This document shows, piece after piece, positions 1 to 9,982 of a stretch of 64,000 nucleotides of DNA; within the stretch, counting starts at the first letter, position 1, and each line of letters starts with the position of its first letter. Location of the stretch: assembly GCF_002234675.1 (NCBI RefSeq), contig NC_019869.2:15795015-15859014 (forward strand). The letters are read 5' to 3'. The notes under the pieces are model-generated. The model was given only the letters and a program-made list of their open reading frames with translations. It was not told the origin of the DNA and ran no database searches. Source of the DNA: Oryzias latipes. Lineage: Eukaryota > Chordata > Actinopteri > Beloniformes > Adrianichthyidae. The position numbers were made by a program, and so were the translations under genes.

Positions 1-113
1 ATTCTACAACAGAAGTGTCCGTCTCGCTAGAAAATATGACAAAGTTACGGCGTTCTAATTATTCATTTCCATTGTATTCATTTCCATTACAAGCTGCGTG
101 TGTTCTTGAGTGT

Positions 114-673
114 GCGACACGGCCGCCCGCCGGACGATTTCGTGTTGGGGGGGAGGTATTACTGTTCTCTTTCACTCCGTAACACCAAACATGAGCGCGC
201 ACTGTTAGATTTCGATGAATGTCACTACATGTTTTGTTTGGGAACTATTTTGTGCAGCGCAAAGTTACGTATCTGTATAAATAAAGGCGGGGCCTCCTGC
301 CCCGTGTTCTTCATGGGTGTCAGGCTTCATGGCTACTGGAAAGGTGACAAAGTGTCTGCAGTCTGTGTTTTACTGGGCAATAAATAATGTTCAGAGAAGA
401 TATCAGTACCAGAGAGCACAGGTGGAGCCTCGCGTGCAGCTCGAGAGCGGTCCGCAGCAGAAGAATCAACACGCACCCCAACACACTTGTGCGCTCCTTC
501 CTCACACACGCAGTGCGCTGACACACATGCACATTGTCGTTCTACAACACCTATATGGTTAGTTCATTATAGTTAGATAGTTAGTTGTTACTGTAATTTG
601 TTAATAAAGAATACTGCGTTGTAATTATATTCAATTGCGACACGGCCGTCAGGGGATTTTGTGTTGGGGGGGG
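114..673. repeat. Possible solo-LTR-like segment bounded by a ~37-bp direct repeat
   Basis: A GC-rich motif that begins GCGACACGGCCG and ends GTGTTGGGGGGG occurs at about 114-153 and again, with a short internal deletion, at about 637-673. Between the copies are a TATAAATA stretch near 275 and an AATAAAG near 603, which is the promoter/poly-A layout expected of an LTR. No flanking retroviral-type coding sequence is visible, so this could be a solo LTR or an unrelated repeat. The rest of 1-1517 shows nothing I can name. Confidence 0.3.
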
Positions 674-1517
674 CTGCGGTTAACAGTGACACCGCGCCCC
701 CTGCTGGTTCGTCACCGCGGTGATCAAAAATCCCACACCGTCACAGCTCTAATTGAAACCCTTTGCTCAGATCTTTGCGAGAATGAAATTTGGAAAACTG
801 AGCCTTGAAGAGACTGGCATAAAGCAGCCTTTCAGCATGAGGTAGGGAAAGACGGAATTTTTTACTATGGAGTCCCAAATAGTTTATAATTAAAAAAACA
901 TATATGACCTTGTGCAATCACACAATAAACCAATAAATCTCTCATAAATATATAAAAGATCATGAAATTATAAAAAACCTGCACACAGATTTTAAATGAG
1001 CCATTGTATTATTAAATATATTTTATTTTGCTTTAAAAACCTAACTACATCGAACGAAGTCGCTTCAGTGAACGTGATGGCGCAATGCACAGCCTTCAAC
1101 ACTAGGTGGGAGTATGCAACTCAATACATCCACAGTGTTGCCAGATTGGGCGGTTTTGGTTCTAAATTTGCGGGTAAAATGGCTTAGGGCGAGTAGGCAT
1201 AATTTGGGTGGTTTTAGGGTCGGTTCGGTGGGGTGTTTTTTCTCATGAAAACCATTCGGGGTCCTTTCAACTGAGGATAACGTCACACTACGGTAACCCC
1301 ACTTGGACAAACTACCTAGCGTGATCTGAGGGGTATTCCAGAATGCATGTTTAAACTACCCTGACTTTAACCCTGAACTCTGGCTGAAATCCGCCTGAGC
1401 TTGCTTACTCTGGGTATGTCAGTTCCAAAAACCGGATATGAGTTAGCGTAATTACGCCCGACTTGGTAACCCTGGGTTAATGCGCGTGCACGGTTAATGC
1501 GCGTGATTCTTCTGCGT

Positions 1518-1759
1518 GGCGTTAACCAAAGGCCGACACGGCGTTGACTGAAACCCGGCGTGGCGTTCACCGGAGCCCGGCGCGGCGTTAACCAAAGGCC
1601 GACACGGCGTTGACTGAAACCCGGCGTGGCGTTCACCGGAGCCCGGCGCGGCGTTCACCGGAGCCCGGCGCGGCGTTAACCAGAGGCCGACGTGGTGTTT
1701 ACTAGAGGCCGGAGCGGCGTTCACCAGAGGCTGACGCGACGTTGACTGAAGCCCGGCGG
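1518..1759 (+). repeat. Tandem array of eleven 22-bp GC-rich units at the LINE 5' end
   Basis: Eleven head-to-tail units of exactly 22 bp begin at 1518, 1540, 1562, 1584, 1606, 1628, 1650, 1672, 1694, 1716 and 1738. Each opens with a GGCGTT-like hexamer (GGTGTT and GACGTT in two units) and carries a variable middle (AACCAAAGGCC, GACTGAAACCC or CACCGGAGCCC). The array ends 26 bp before the first ORF of the downstream LINE, so it is plausibly that element's 5' UTR/promoter. Reverse-strand ORFs crossing it are artefacts of the repeat having no stop in some frames. Confidence 0.85.
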
Positions 1760-1785
1760 GGCTTCCTTAACACAGCGGAGCAACC

Positions 1786-3048
1786 GTGCTGGAAAAGCTT
1801 TCTGTGAATGGTGAGATGGCTAGCTTAAATTGCACCTGTGACCAAACAAACCAAACTATTGCAAAGCTAAAGGAACAAATACATAAACTAACAGCAGAGC
1901 TAAAAGTAAAGGAAACACTCCTTGAAAGCGCTTTTGGAGTAGCTTCCAAACAGTTGAGAGTGATCCTTGAATTGTCGGCTGCCCAGGACACTCTTCCTAT
2001 GGACTCTGCAGAATGTGCTCGGCCTTTTTCCTGCTCCACACCAAGGAATCATCCATCCTGGACTGAAGTGGTTGTCAGAGGCACAAGGAGAGCCCAGATA
2101 AGGCAGACATCGCCTCCCCATCTTGCACTGTCCAACCAGTTTGATGTGCTGGCGGAAGACGAGGCGGCCATCTATACTCCTGGGGGGTCTGGTGTGCAAC
2201 ATGATCCATCTCCCACTACGTTGGTACTGACGTCGGCCCCCCCTAATGGTGCAGGGAGCAATGATAATGGGGGGGCAAAGATAGCTGCTCCATCCATCTC
2301 TTCCAGTGCCAGGATGAGGGAACAATCCACAAAAACATCCCAGACATCAAGTGGTGACACTGCCCCTGCCCACCGGAGGATCAAGCTCCTTCAGGATGCG
2401 GTGGCCAGGCGGTCTGTTGGCCTCCGGGACCAGCCACCATTGGTCCAGCCCGGAACTGTGCCCCCAGCCCCATGAGCAAAAGCAAAGGACCAGGAGGGAG
2501 TGACTGCTCCGGCTGAGGCTCGTTCCTCTCAGCCCCAACCACTATTCCCCCCAACCACCCTGATTGTTGGTGACTCTACAATCAGGAATATAAGGTACAT
2601 CAATGCCATTACCAGATGCTTCCCTGGGGCCAAGGTGAAGGATCTTCTTCAAGAGCTTCCTGAGGTTCTGCTTTCCCTCCCAACCAGTGTCATTCGGATT
2701 ATAGTTCACATTGGAACCATTGACACAACACTTCAACAATCCGAAATCACAAAAAGGGAATTTAGGGAACTTTTTACTCTTTTATCCAATACTGGGAAAT
2801 ATGTTTTTATTTTCGGACCTATTCCCACACTTACTAGAGGATCTACACGTTTTAGCAGGATCCTCTCCCTCCACACGTGGCTGCTGTCCACCTACCATAC
2901 GCACAGGTTTGGTTTTATGGACAATTTTAACCTTTTCTGGAATCGCCCCTCTTTTTACAGACCAGATGGACTTCACCCTAGTCTACTTGGTAGCAGTATT
3001 TTAACAGCTAACATTCAACATACTGTTCATTGTTTTAAAGAGGATTGA
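1786..3048 (+). pseudogene. LINE ORF1: coiled-coil plus SGNH esterase-like protein, one nonsense codon
   Basis: A single frame is open from the ATG at 1786 to TGA at 3046-3048, except for an internal TGA at 2473-2475. The N-terminal quarter is polar and heptad-like (IAKLKEQIHKLTAELKVKE), suggesting a coiled coil. The C-terminal half has the esterase blocks LIVGDSTIRN (Ser block), HIGTID where GTND is usual, and RPDGLHPS (Asp-His block). The N-to-I change in the third block may itself inactivate the enzyme. This architecture is known for ORF1 of L2/CR1-type elements, where it is thought to act in ribonucleoprotein formation. Confidence 0.75.
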
Positions 3049-6000
3049 CTGCCAGCTTCCTTAACTTCTCCAGAACCTGAACCCGGATCACACCAAATCT
3101 CTGTTCTTCCCCCAGGCCCCCTTCATGGGTTATTATCCAAACCCCCAAAAACACCTGCCACGCTTCCCATACAAACTATAATAACAAACAGATCTTCAAC
3201 TCAATTAAAAACTTCTAAGCGGAATTATAAAAACCTAAAAGCAATCCATATCCAGAATTTGAATACCCTTCATGAACCTGAAAACAATAATCTGCTTCAA
3301 TTGAATCTGGCACTTTTAAATGTACGCTCACTATCAAACAAATCATTTCTTATCCACGACTTAATTTTAGATCATAACCTAAATGGCCTGTTTTTAACAG
3401 AGACTTGGAATTGTGGTTCTACTGGTTTACTGTCTGAAGCGACTCCACCCCTTTTTTACTTCACAAGCAAAGACAGAAAACAGGGTAGGGGTGGGGGAAC
3501 TGCTGCTATCCTGTCTGCTTTTATTAGTTTTACAGACAAATTGTTTCATGAATAGACATCTTTTGAATACCAGGCCATTGTTTTTAATAATCCCACTGTG
3601 TTGTGTTTGATAGTGTATAGACCCCCAAAGTGTAACTCATCTTTTAATTCTGACTTTGCAGAGCTGCTTTCAATTATACACTTAGATTTTAGTAGAATAA
3701 TTATTTTGGGTGATTTTAACCTGCATGTGGACAACCCATCGGACCCATATGTCCAAGAGTTTTTAAACACTTTAGCAACAATGTATTTTACTCAGCATGT
3801 CAGTGTTCCCACCCACAACAGGGGTCACACACTGGATCTTTTAATCACTCGTGGCCTGATGGCCAATGTGACCTCTGTTGTGGATGTTGGTATTTCAGAC
3901 CACTCGTGTGTGTTTTTTACTATCAAAGGCTCTGTCACCCAAAGACTTCCAAAGAGAACTGTTAGAAGGCGTTGTCTACACCCTGAAGTGGCTGCAAACT
4001 TCACCTCACATCTGGAACACAGCCAACCAAACACTCTAAGTTTGTCTGTTGATATATCTGTCCAAAACTTCAATAACAAGCTCATATCAATAATGGACAA
4101 AGTCGCTCCCTTAAAAATAAAAACGGTCAAAGCCAAAGCACCCCCTCCTTGGAGAACAGAGGAAACCAAGAGACTTAAGAAAATCTGTAGGGTTGCTGAA
4201 CAAAATTGGTGCAAAACAAAACTAACAATTCATTACCAAATCTTTAAGGAAAAACTAACCCAATACAACAAATTTATTAAACATGCAAAGCAGGAATAAT
4301 ATTCAAAATTAATAGCTGAAAATTTTTCTAATCCAAAGATTATTTTTTCCACCATTGACAGACTAATCAATCCGATCTCTTCCAGCCCATATTCTACTCT
4401 TAGCAGTTTAAAATGTGAAGAGTTTGCAGTCCACTTCACTGATAAGATAAATAACATTAGATTTAATATCACCCAACGACCACTAACAGTTCAGTTTGAT
4501 GCATTTTGTTTGCCTTTTAAGAACACACTAGAGAGTTTTGTCTTGATTGATGCTGCAAAGCTTCGTAAAGTGATTTCCCAACTTAAGAGTAAAACCTGTT
4601 CTCTGGCTCCCATCCCCACCTCTCTTTTTAAGTCTGTGTCTTCATCTTGTGAGGAGGAACTCCTGAACATCGTCAATCGCTCTCTTCAGACTGGGATCTT
4701 TCCCTAATCCTTAAAGACTGCTATAGTGAGACCCACTCTGAAGAAGAGCGGTTCAGATGTTTCAAATCTAGATAATTACCTGCCAGTGTCAAACCTGCCA
4801 TTTTTAAGTAAGATTTTAGAAAAACTAGTTTGTATCCAACTAAATGATTTTATTAATAAAAATAATATTTTAGAAAAATTTCAGTCTGGTTTTAGATCAC
4901 ATCACTCCACAGAGACGGCGCTGGTCAAGGTTATAAATGATCTCAGGTCCAATTTTGATGAAAAGAAAACATCTGTTTTAGTATTGCTGGACCTGAGTGC
5001 AGCCTTCGACACAGTTGACCACTCCATTCTTCTAAACAGACTGCATGACATGGTTGGGATCACTGGAACTGTTCACAGCTGGTTTGAATCCTACCTCACA
5101 GGAAGAGATTTTATTGTCAGTGTAAATGATGCATCATCTGGGAGGCACGGACTGACATGTGGTGTGCCACAAGGTTCGGTCCTTGGCCCCACACTTTTTA
5201 ACCTCTACATGCTACCGCTAGGTGATGTCATCAGGAGACATGGCATAAACTTTCATAGTTATGCTGATGACACCCAGTTATATGTGGCTGTGTCTCCTGA
5301 TGACATGGGACCCATTGATGACCTTTTAAGTTGTGTTTTAGATATTGAAACATGGATGGGAGAGAACTTCTTAAAGCTCAATCAAGACAAAACTGACATT
5401 TTAATTGTTGGTCCTGAAGCTGAGAGAGAAAGGGTCCAATCCTATTTATCAACTTTTAATCTGAATGTGTGCAATAAAGTAAAAAACCTTGGTGTGATTT
5501 TAGATGCAGATCTTAACTTTGAAGCACACGCAAACCAAGTTACAAAGACTGCATTTTATCATCTTAGAAATATTGCCCGAGTGAGACCCTTTCTCTCACA
5601 AGCCAGTGCTGAAATATTAATCCATGCTTTTATAACTTCTAGGATAGACTATTGTAATGCTCTTCTTTCTGGTGCTAAGAGAAATACTGTAAACCGGCTG
5701 CAGCTTGTTCAAAACTCAGCTGCACGCCTTTTAACCAGAACCAGAAAGAAGGAGCACATTACTCCAATTTTGAAGTCTTTGCACTGGCTCCCTGTCAGCT
5801 TTAGGATCGATTTTAAGGTTCTTTTATTAGTTTATAAAAGTTTACATGGAACTGGACCCTCATTTTTATCAGATTTACTTTTAGTCTATGACCCTCCCAG
5901 AGCCCTCAGGTCCACAGGTGCAGGTCTGCTAGTGGTCCCAAAGGTCAGAACTAAAACCCACGGCGACGCCTCCTTTCGAAACTGTGGACCTCGCCTGTGG

Positions 6001-6075
6001 AACAGCTTGCCTGAGGACGTGAGGGCTTCAGCCACTTTTAAATCTCTTCAAGTACTTCTACCTGAACAGATTTAA
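3049..6075 (+). pseudogene. LINE ORF2: endonuclease/reverse transcriptase with three premature stops
   Basis: The same frame as ORF1 continues directly after its stop. Endonuclease blocks are visible: LNVRSLSNK, LTETW, IVYRPPK, ILGDFNLHV and GISDHS. The reverse transcriptase follows, with QSGFRSHHSTETAL, LLDLSAAFDTVDH, GVPQGSVLGP and the catalytic YADD at 5260-5271. In-frame stops lie at 3553-3555 (TAG), 4297-4299 (TAA) and 4705-4707 (TAA). The usual C-terminal end seems frameshifted around 6050, giving a stop at 6073-6075. The frame is otherwise intact, so decay is mainly by point mutation. Confidence 0.85.
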
Positions 6076-6188
6076 GAATAAAAGCAATACTACCTTTACT
6101 CAGTTAGAACTAGCCATTCATCCAGTTATTTTTTTTCTAATATGGTAACATTCAGTCTATAATGCAGTCTAATGGTGCAATATTGGTA

Positions 6189-6190
6189 CC

Positions 6191-6270
<80 letters not shown>

Positions 6271-6329
6271 CTAAGATCAATCCAGAACATTTTCAGACAG
6301 ACAGACCTAAGATCAATCCAGAACATTTT
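6189..6329. repeat. CAGA tetranucleotide microsatellite plus a short tandem duplication
   Basis: About twenty CAGA units run from 6189 to 6270, directly at the LINE 3' end. A 25-base unique stretch beginning CCTAAGATC then follows, with three more CAGA units and a second near-identical copy of the stretch. Such 3' simple repeats often mark L2-type LINE ends. Confidence 0.85.
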
Positions 6330-6903
6330 TAGCCAAAAATTAAACCAGTGTGACTCAAAGATAAATACCTGGGTGCTGAACAGTGCAGGTGATGTTTCCC
6401 ACATTCCTTGTATTTTTCTTGCATATAATCAAGTGTAAATTAAATATGTGTAACAATGGTGGGCTGGAGGTGTTGTGATTTTGTTGCTGATCCAAATTTT
6501 GTTCTTTTTGGTGTGGGTTCATTCTAGGTGCAGTGCCATTTTGTGTTTTGTTTTTCTCTTGTATGCTGTGATTGTTTGGATCACGGACTTGATTGCACAC
6601 ACCTGGACATCATTGAACAGGACTCCTCACCACTACCTAAATGGAGAAATTACAGGGACTCAAACCGACAAGCACCTTAGTAAGAGGCACGCAGCCGAAA
6701 AGGAAGCTCAGGGTGGACAGAGCTTCGGGAGTCAGATGGGAGCACAGGGAGAGTGGACCAACAGCTGATCAACAGCTCATTGCCGACTTCGAGGACGCAT
6801 CGGGAACCTTGTGAGATGGGGGACCTGTTGTCTGGAAGCTCTAGACCAAGCATTCTTCTACCAATATATTTCCAGCAGGTTCTGGCAAGTAAACAGACCT
6901 ATG

Positions 6904-7850
6904 GCTGAGAGTCGCGACTCAAGTCTAGTGAGCCGCAACTCAAATCTCATGGGTTACAACTCATAGCCATGAGCTGTGACCCTGAGGTGGTGTGCTAACA
7001 ATGTGTTCTACCTCGTGAAATTTTCCTAGTTTTGCTAGTAGAAAAAAAATGATAGATATAGCTGTTGAAATGTCCTACCTTATCAGATGATTCTACCATA
7101 CTTTATATGAAAGAACAAATAGTTCACCATTTCCAAAGTTAGCTCGTAATCACAGCGGGGTAGGCAACGTTCAGGGGAGTTGGACAGATTCACAGGGAGG
7201 CAGCACAGCCTCATAGGGGAGCAGTATCCGAAGTAGAGGATCCCCTAGTCCTCTTGTGAACACTTCAAACCAAAAATCTCTGTAGGTGGAAGAAACCTTT
7301 GGACGGAAACGGGACAGTGGTGCAGCTGCAGCTGTGTGAAATACATGAACTAAAAAAATACATGACAAAAAAGTTACTGAGTAGACTGGAATACTGGATC
7401 AGAAACGAGCTAAACTGTACCGTTAATTTAATTAAACTCCAACCCTGATTTGGATTGTAAGTCTGAAGAAAATCTTATGACTCCGAGTTGAACCTTCCCA
7501 GGCTCGCCTCACTTGTGGATTCCGCTCCGGGGAAGGAACCCCCACAGAGTGACAGCTCATCAGCTGCGAACCAAAGTCTGTGAGTCAGGCACTGCAGAGC
7601 AGAAGTCAGTGCTCAAAGCCACCCCTGCCACATATCCACTAATTTTATCAACAAAACTCACACTCCCGAGAGCTATAGGATAATATTATGGGACAAAAAG
7701 AATCCACCATGTCAAAAGGCGCTCTGACGCTCAAATTATGGCATAAAATTACATTGAAGCTTTGTTAAGTCGCTCGCGGGTCACAGCTCATGGCTGTGAG
7801 TCGTGACTCACGATACTTGAGTCGCAACCCAGGAAACGTGAGTTAGCTAA
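6904..7850. mobile_element. Non-autonomous DNA element with ~75-bp inverted repeats
   Basis: The arm at about 6904-6983 is the imperfect reverse complement of the arm at about 7774-7850. The best-matched core, GGGTCACAGCTCATGGCT, appears at 7775 and inverted near 6966-6983. The arms are built from short GAGTCGCAACTCA-like motifs. The ~790 bp between them has no coding signal. This looks like a hairpin-capable MITE-like element, but I found no clear target duplication and cannot assign a superfamily. Confidence 0.55.
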
Positions 7851-8079
7851 GCCACCGGAGTTAGGCCAGAGCTGTTTGCAGAGCTTACTGTCCCTCCATA
7901 TTCAGTGTCTCTTCTCTGGACATGTCCATACCATCTCAGTCTGGCTTCTCTGACCTTCTCTCTAAAATCTCTAACAATGACCAGCAAGTTTATAATGACT
8001 GTTTGTATATTAAGTGAAAAGCAGGTGAGTACTGCAGATTTTAGAATTGTACACTTCTTTCTACCTTGCCTCCAGTTTT

Positions 8080-8465
8080 TAGACTAGAATAGAACATTAA
8101 TCCCACAATAGGGAAATACTCTTGTTACCATAACTCTATTAAAAACAGCAGATAGATAGTAAATAAGACTAAAAAACAAACTTACAATAACTATCATCCA
8201 GTATCTATGAGGCATTGTAGAGTCTAAAGGTGACAGGAATTAGGATCTGTAAAAGTGCTTTTTCTTGGAGCAAGGTGTTAAAGCCTTGGACACAAGGTGC
8301 TCCTCAGTGCATCCATGGTCTTATGCAGAGGATGACGATGAAGAGGATTGTCTATGATGGATTTCAGTTTGCGTTGCATCCTCCTCTCACCAACCTGAGT
8401 CACAGACTTTAAGGAATATCCCAGAATGGACCCAGATCTCTGAACCAGTTTATTTGTGGTCATGC
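8080..8465 (-). mobile_element. Rex1-like LINE fragment (RT ORF C-terminal end)
   Basis: The minus-strand translation contains LVQRSGSILG, GERRMQRKLKSIIDN and PLHKTMDALRSTLCPR in order, resembling the C-terminal tail of Rex1/Babar-type fish LINE ORFs. The preceding stretch near 7880-7990 (a tract like CTTCTCTGACCTTCTCTCTAAAATC) may be other LINE debris. Only a short remnant is present and it is not a gene. Confidence 0.45.
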
Positions 8466-8479
8466 AGGTTTTAGCTTTT

Positions 8480-9982
8480 CACTAATGCAGTGTGAAGATA
8501 ATTAATTTTACCCTTAAAAATATGTTTTTAAACTCCTTAGGCATACAATTTTAACACAGAATAAGAATTTTAGGAATAGCAAACAAGAAAACATTACTTT
8601 TATTTATTTATTTTTTGCAGTCTATGCATCCACACACATATTACACCAATACTTTTCTGACCCATTGCGAGTTTATTCCCAAGAGCAACGTTTTCTCTGT
8701 ACTTTTTAATAAATCAAATTTAATGCTTTACAAAGTTGACTAAAGTAAACGCACAAATATATTTTATAAAAACAGTACCATAAAAAACATTGTACTTGTG
8801 TTTTCTTAGCCAAACCCCAAGTAAACTTTAATCACCAGAATTTTTGTTAACTTTCCATTTTCAAACTAGATTACCCCCAGAGATTCAATGGCTGTTTAAC
8901 AATGTAACATACATGATTCATTATTGAAACCATATCAAAGACTACTTTTGAATATTGGAGACCCCCAGAGAACCACGATAAAAGCCTTCACCTTTTTTTG
9001 TAGTACTACTTTAAAACTTCTTTTAACTATTACACCTGCTCACAATAACAACTTACAGTGTGCCCTAATTTCATCAACAGCACATTGGACATTCATTTCA
9101 TTTTTCTATTTTTGATTCTTTAAATAACAATATTCATCATGTCAGGAAACCTTTGCTCCTTGTCACCTATGACTTCACCATCAACTGAGTTTTGGCAAAC
9201 AATACGCATTGCATGAATTAAGGTGATCAATCAAACATTTAAAAGTAAACAGGTTTGACCTAAAGATCATGCTTCAAGCCAAACAGGATGATAATAAAGC
9301 ATGGCGGTTAAAAGATTTATAGTGAAGAAAACGGTGGGTTGATTAAAAATGAAACATGACACATTTTTACTGCTTGTGTGCTTTTTTGTGATTGTATCCA
9401 TCCCTTAAAACAAATCATGTATCTACCTGGTTAGATGGTGAACAAGCATTATTAGATGAGATATAAAAATTGCCCTTATAACATTAATAGAAGACAGAAA
9501 AAATTAAATAAAAAAATAGTACCTGGAACAAATCTTCAAACTTAAAAAAACAAACATCATATAGAAGTCTGGTTTAAATAATTAAAAAAAGTTTAACTTT
9601 TCTGTTTTTCTGATCATTGTCAAGCCCAAACTCCAAAACAAAAGTAATAATTATATTTGACTAATTTCTTAAATATACTTATTTTTAAACAATTGCAAAA
9701 ATAAATTAATTTTACTACATCTTTTGTCAGATTAAATTACATAATTTTAATAGTTACCACATGAAAATCTTATAGTTCTTTTCTGTGCAGACTTCATTTA
9801 AAAACCTGTGAAGACAAAAATATGAAAGATAACGGTTAAAATCTTATCTTGTCACTTGATGAGACAGGTTTGTCGTTCATTACATGATGATGCAAAACCA
9901 ACAACCATGGTAAACAGCAGTTTGGAAACAATGTAAATTTGATGAGCACTCACTGAGTGGAGGGTTGTCTTTGCATTCAGAC
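8480..9982. other. AT-rich sequence downstream of the class I gene
   Basis: This 1.5-kb stretch contains no convincing coding region. It lies immediately 3' of the class I stop codon on the minus strand, so part of it is probably 3' UTR, but I could not choose a polyadenylation site among several AATAAA-like tracts. Confidence 0.5.

Larger units (their letters stand above)
1518..6188 (+). mobile_element. Near full-length L2/CR1-clade LINE, inactivated
   Basis: The element runs from the 22-bp array through two ORFs to a simple-repeat 3' boundary. ORF1 carries an SGNH-esterase-like domain. ORF2 carries an APE-type endonuclease and a reverse transcriptase ending in the DYCNALLSG...LHWLPV block typical of fish L2/Maui/CR1 elements. 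At least four in-frame stops interrupt the ORFs, and the last codons look frameshifted, so this copy is dead but not 5'-truncated. The 3' end is set where unique LINE sequence meets the CAGA satellite. I could not identify target-site duplications. Confidence 0.8.

Noticed and set aside
1367-1724. Minus-strand repeat proteins over the 22-bp array
   Set aside because: Repeats of 22 bp shift frame each unit and give three-unit protein periodicity by chance. There is no independent coding evidence.
6126-6438. SVCLSVCL and TDRQTDRQ repeat proteins
   Set aside because: They are both strands of the CAGA microsatellite.
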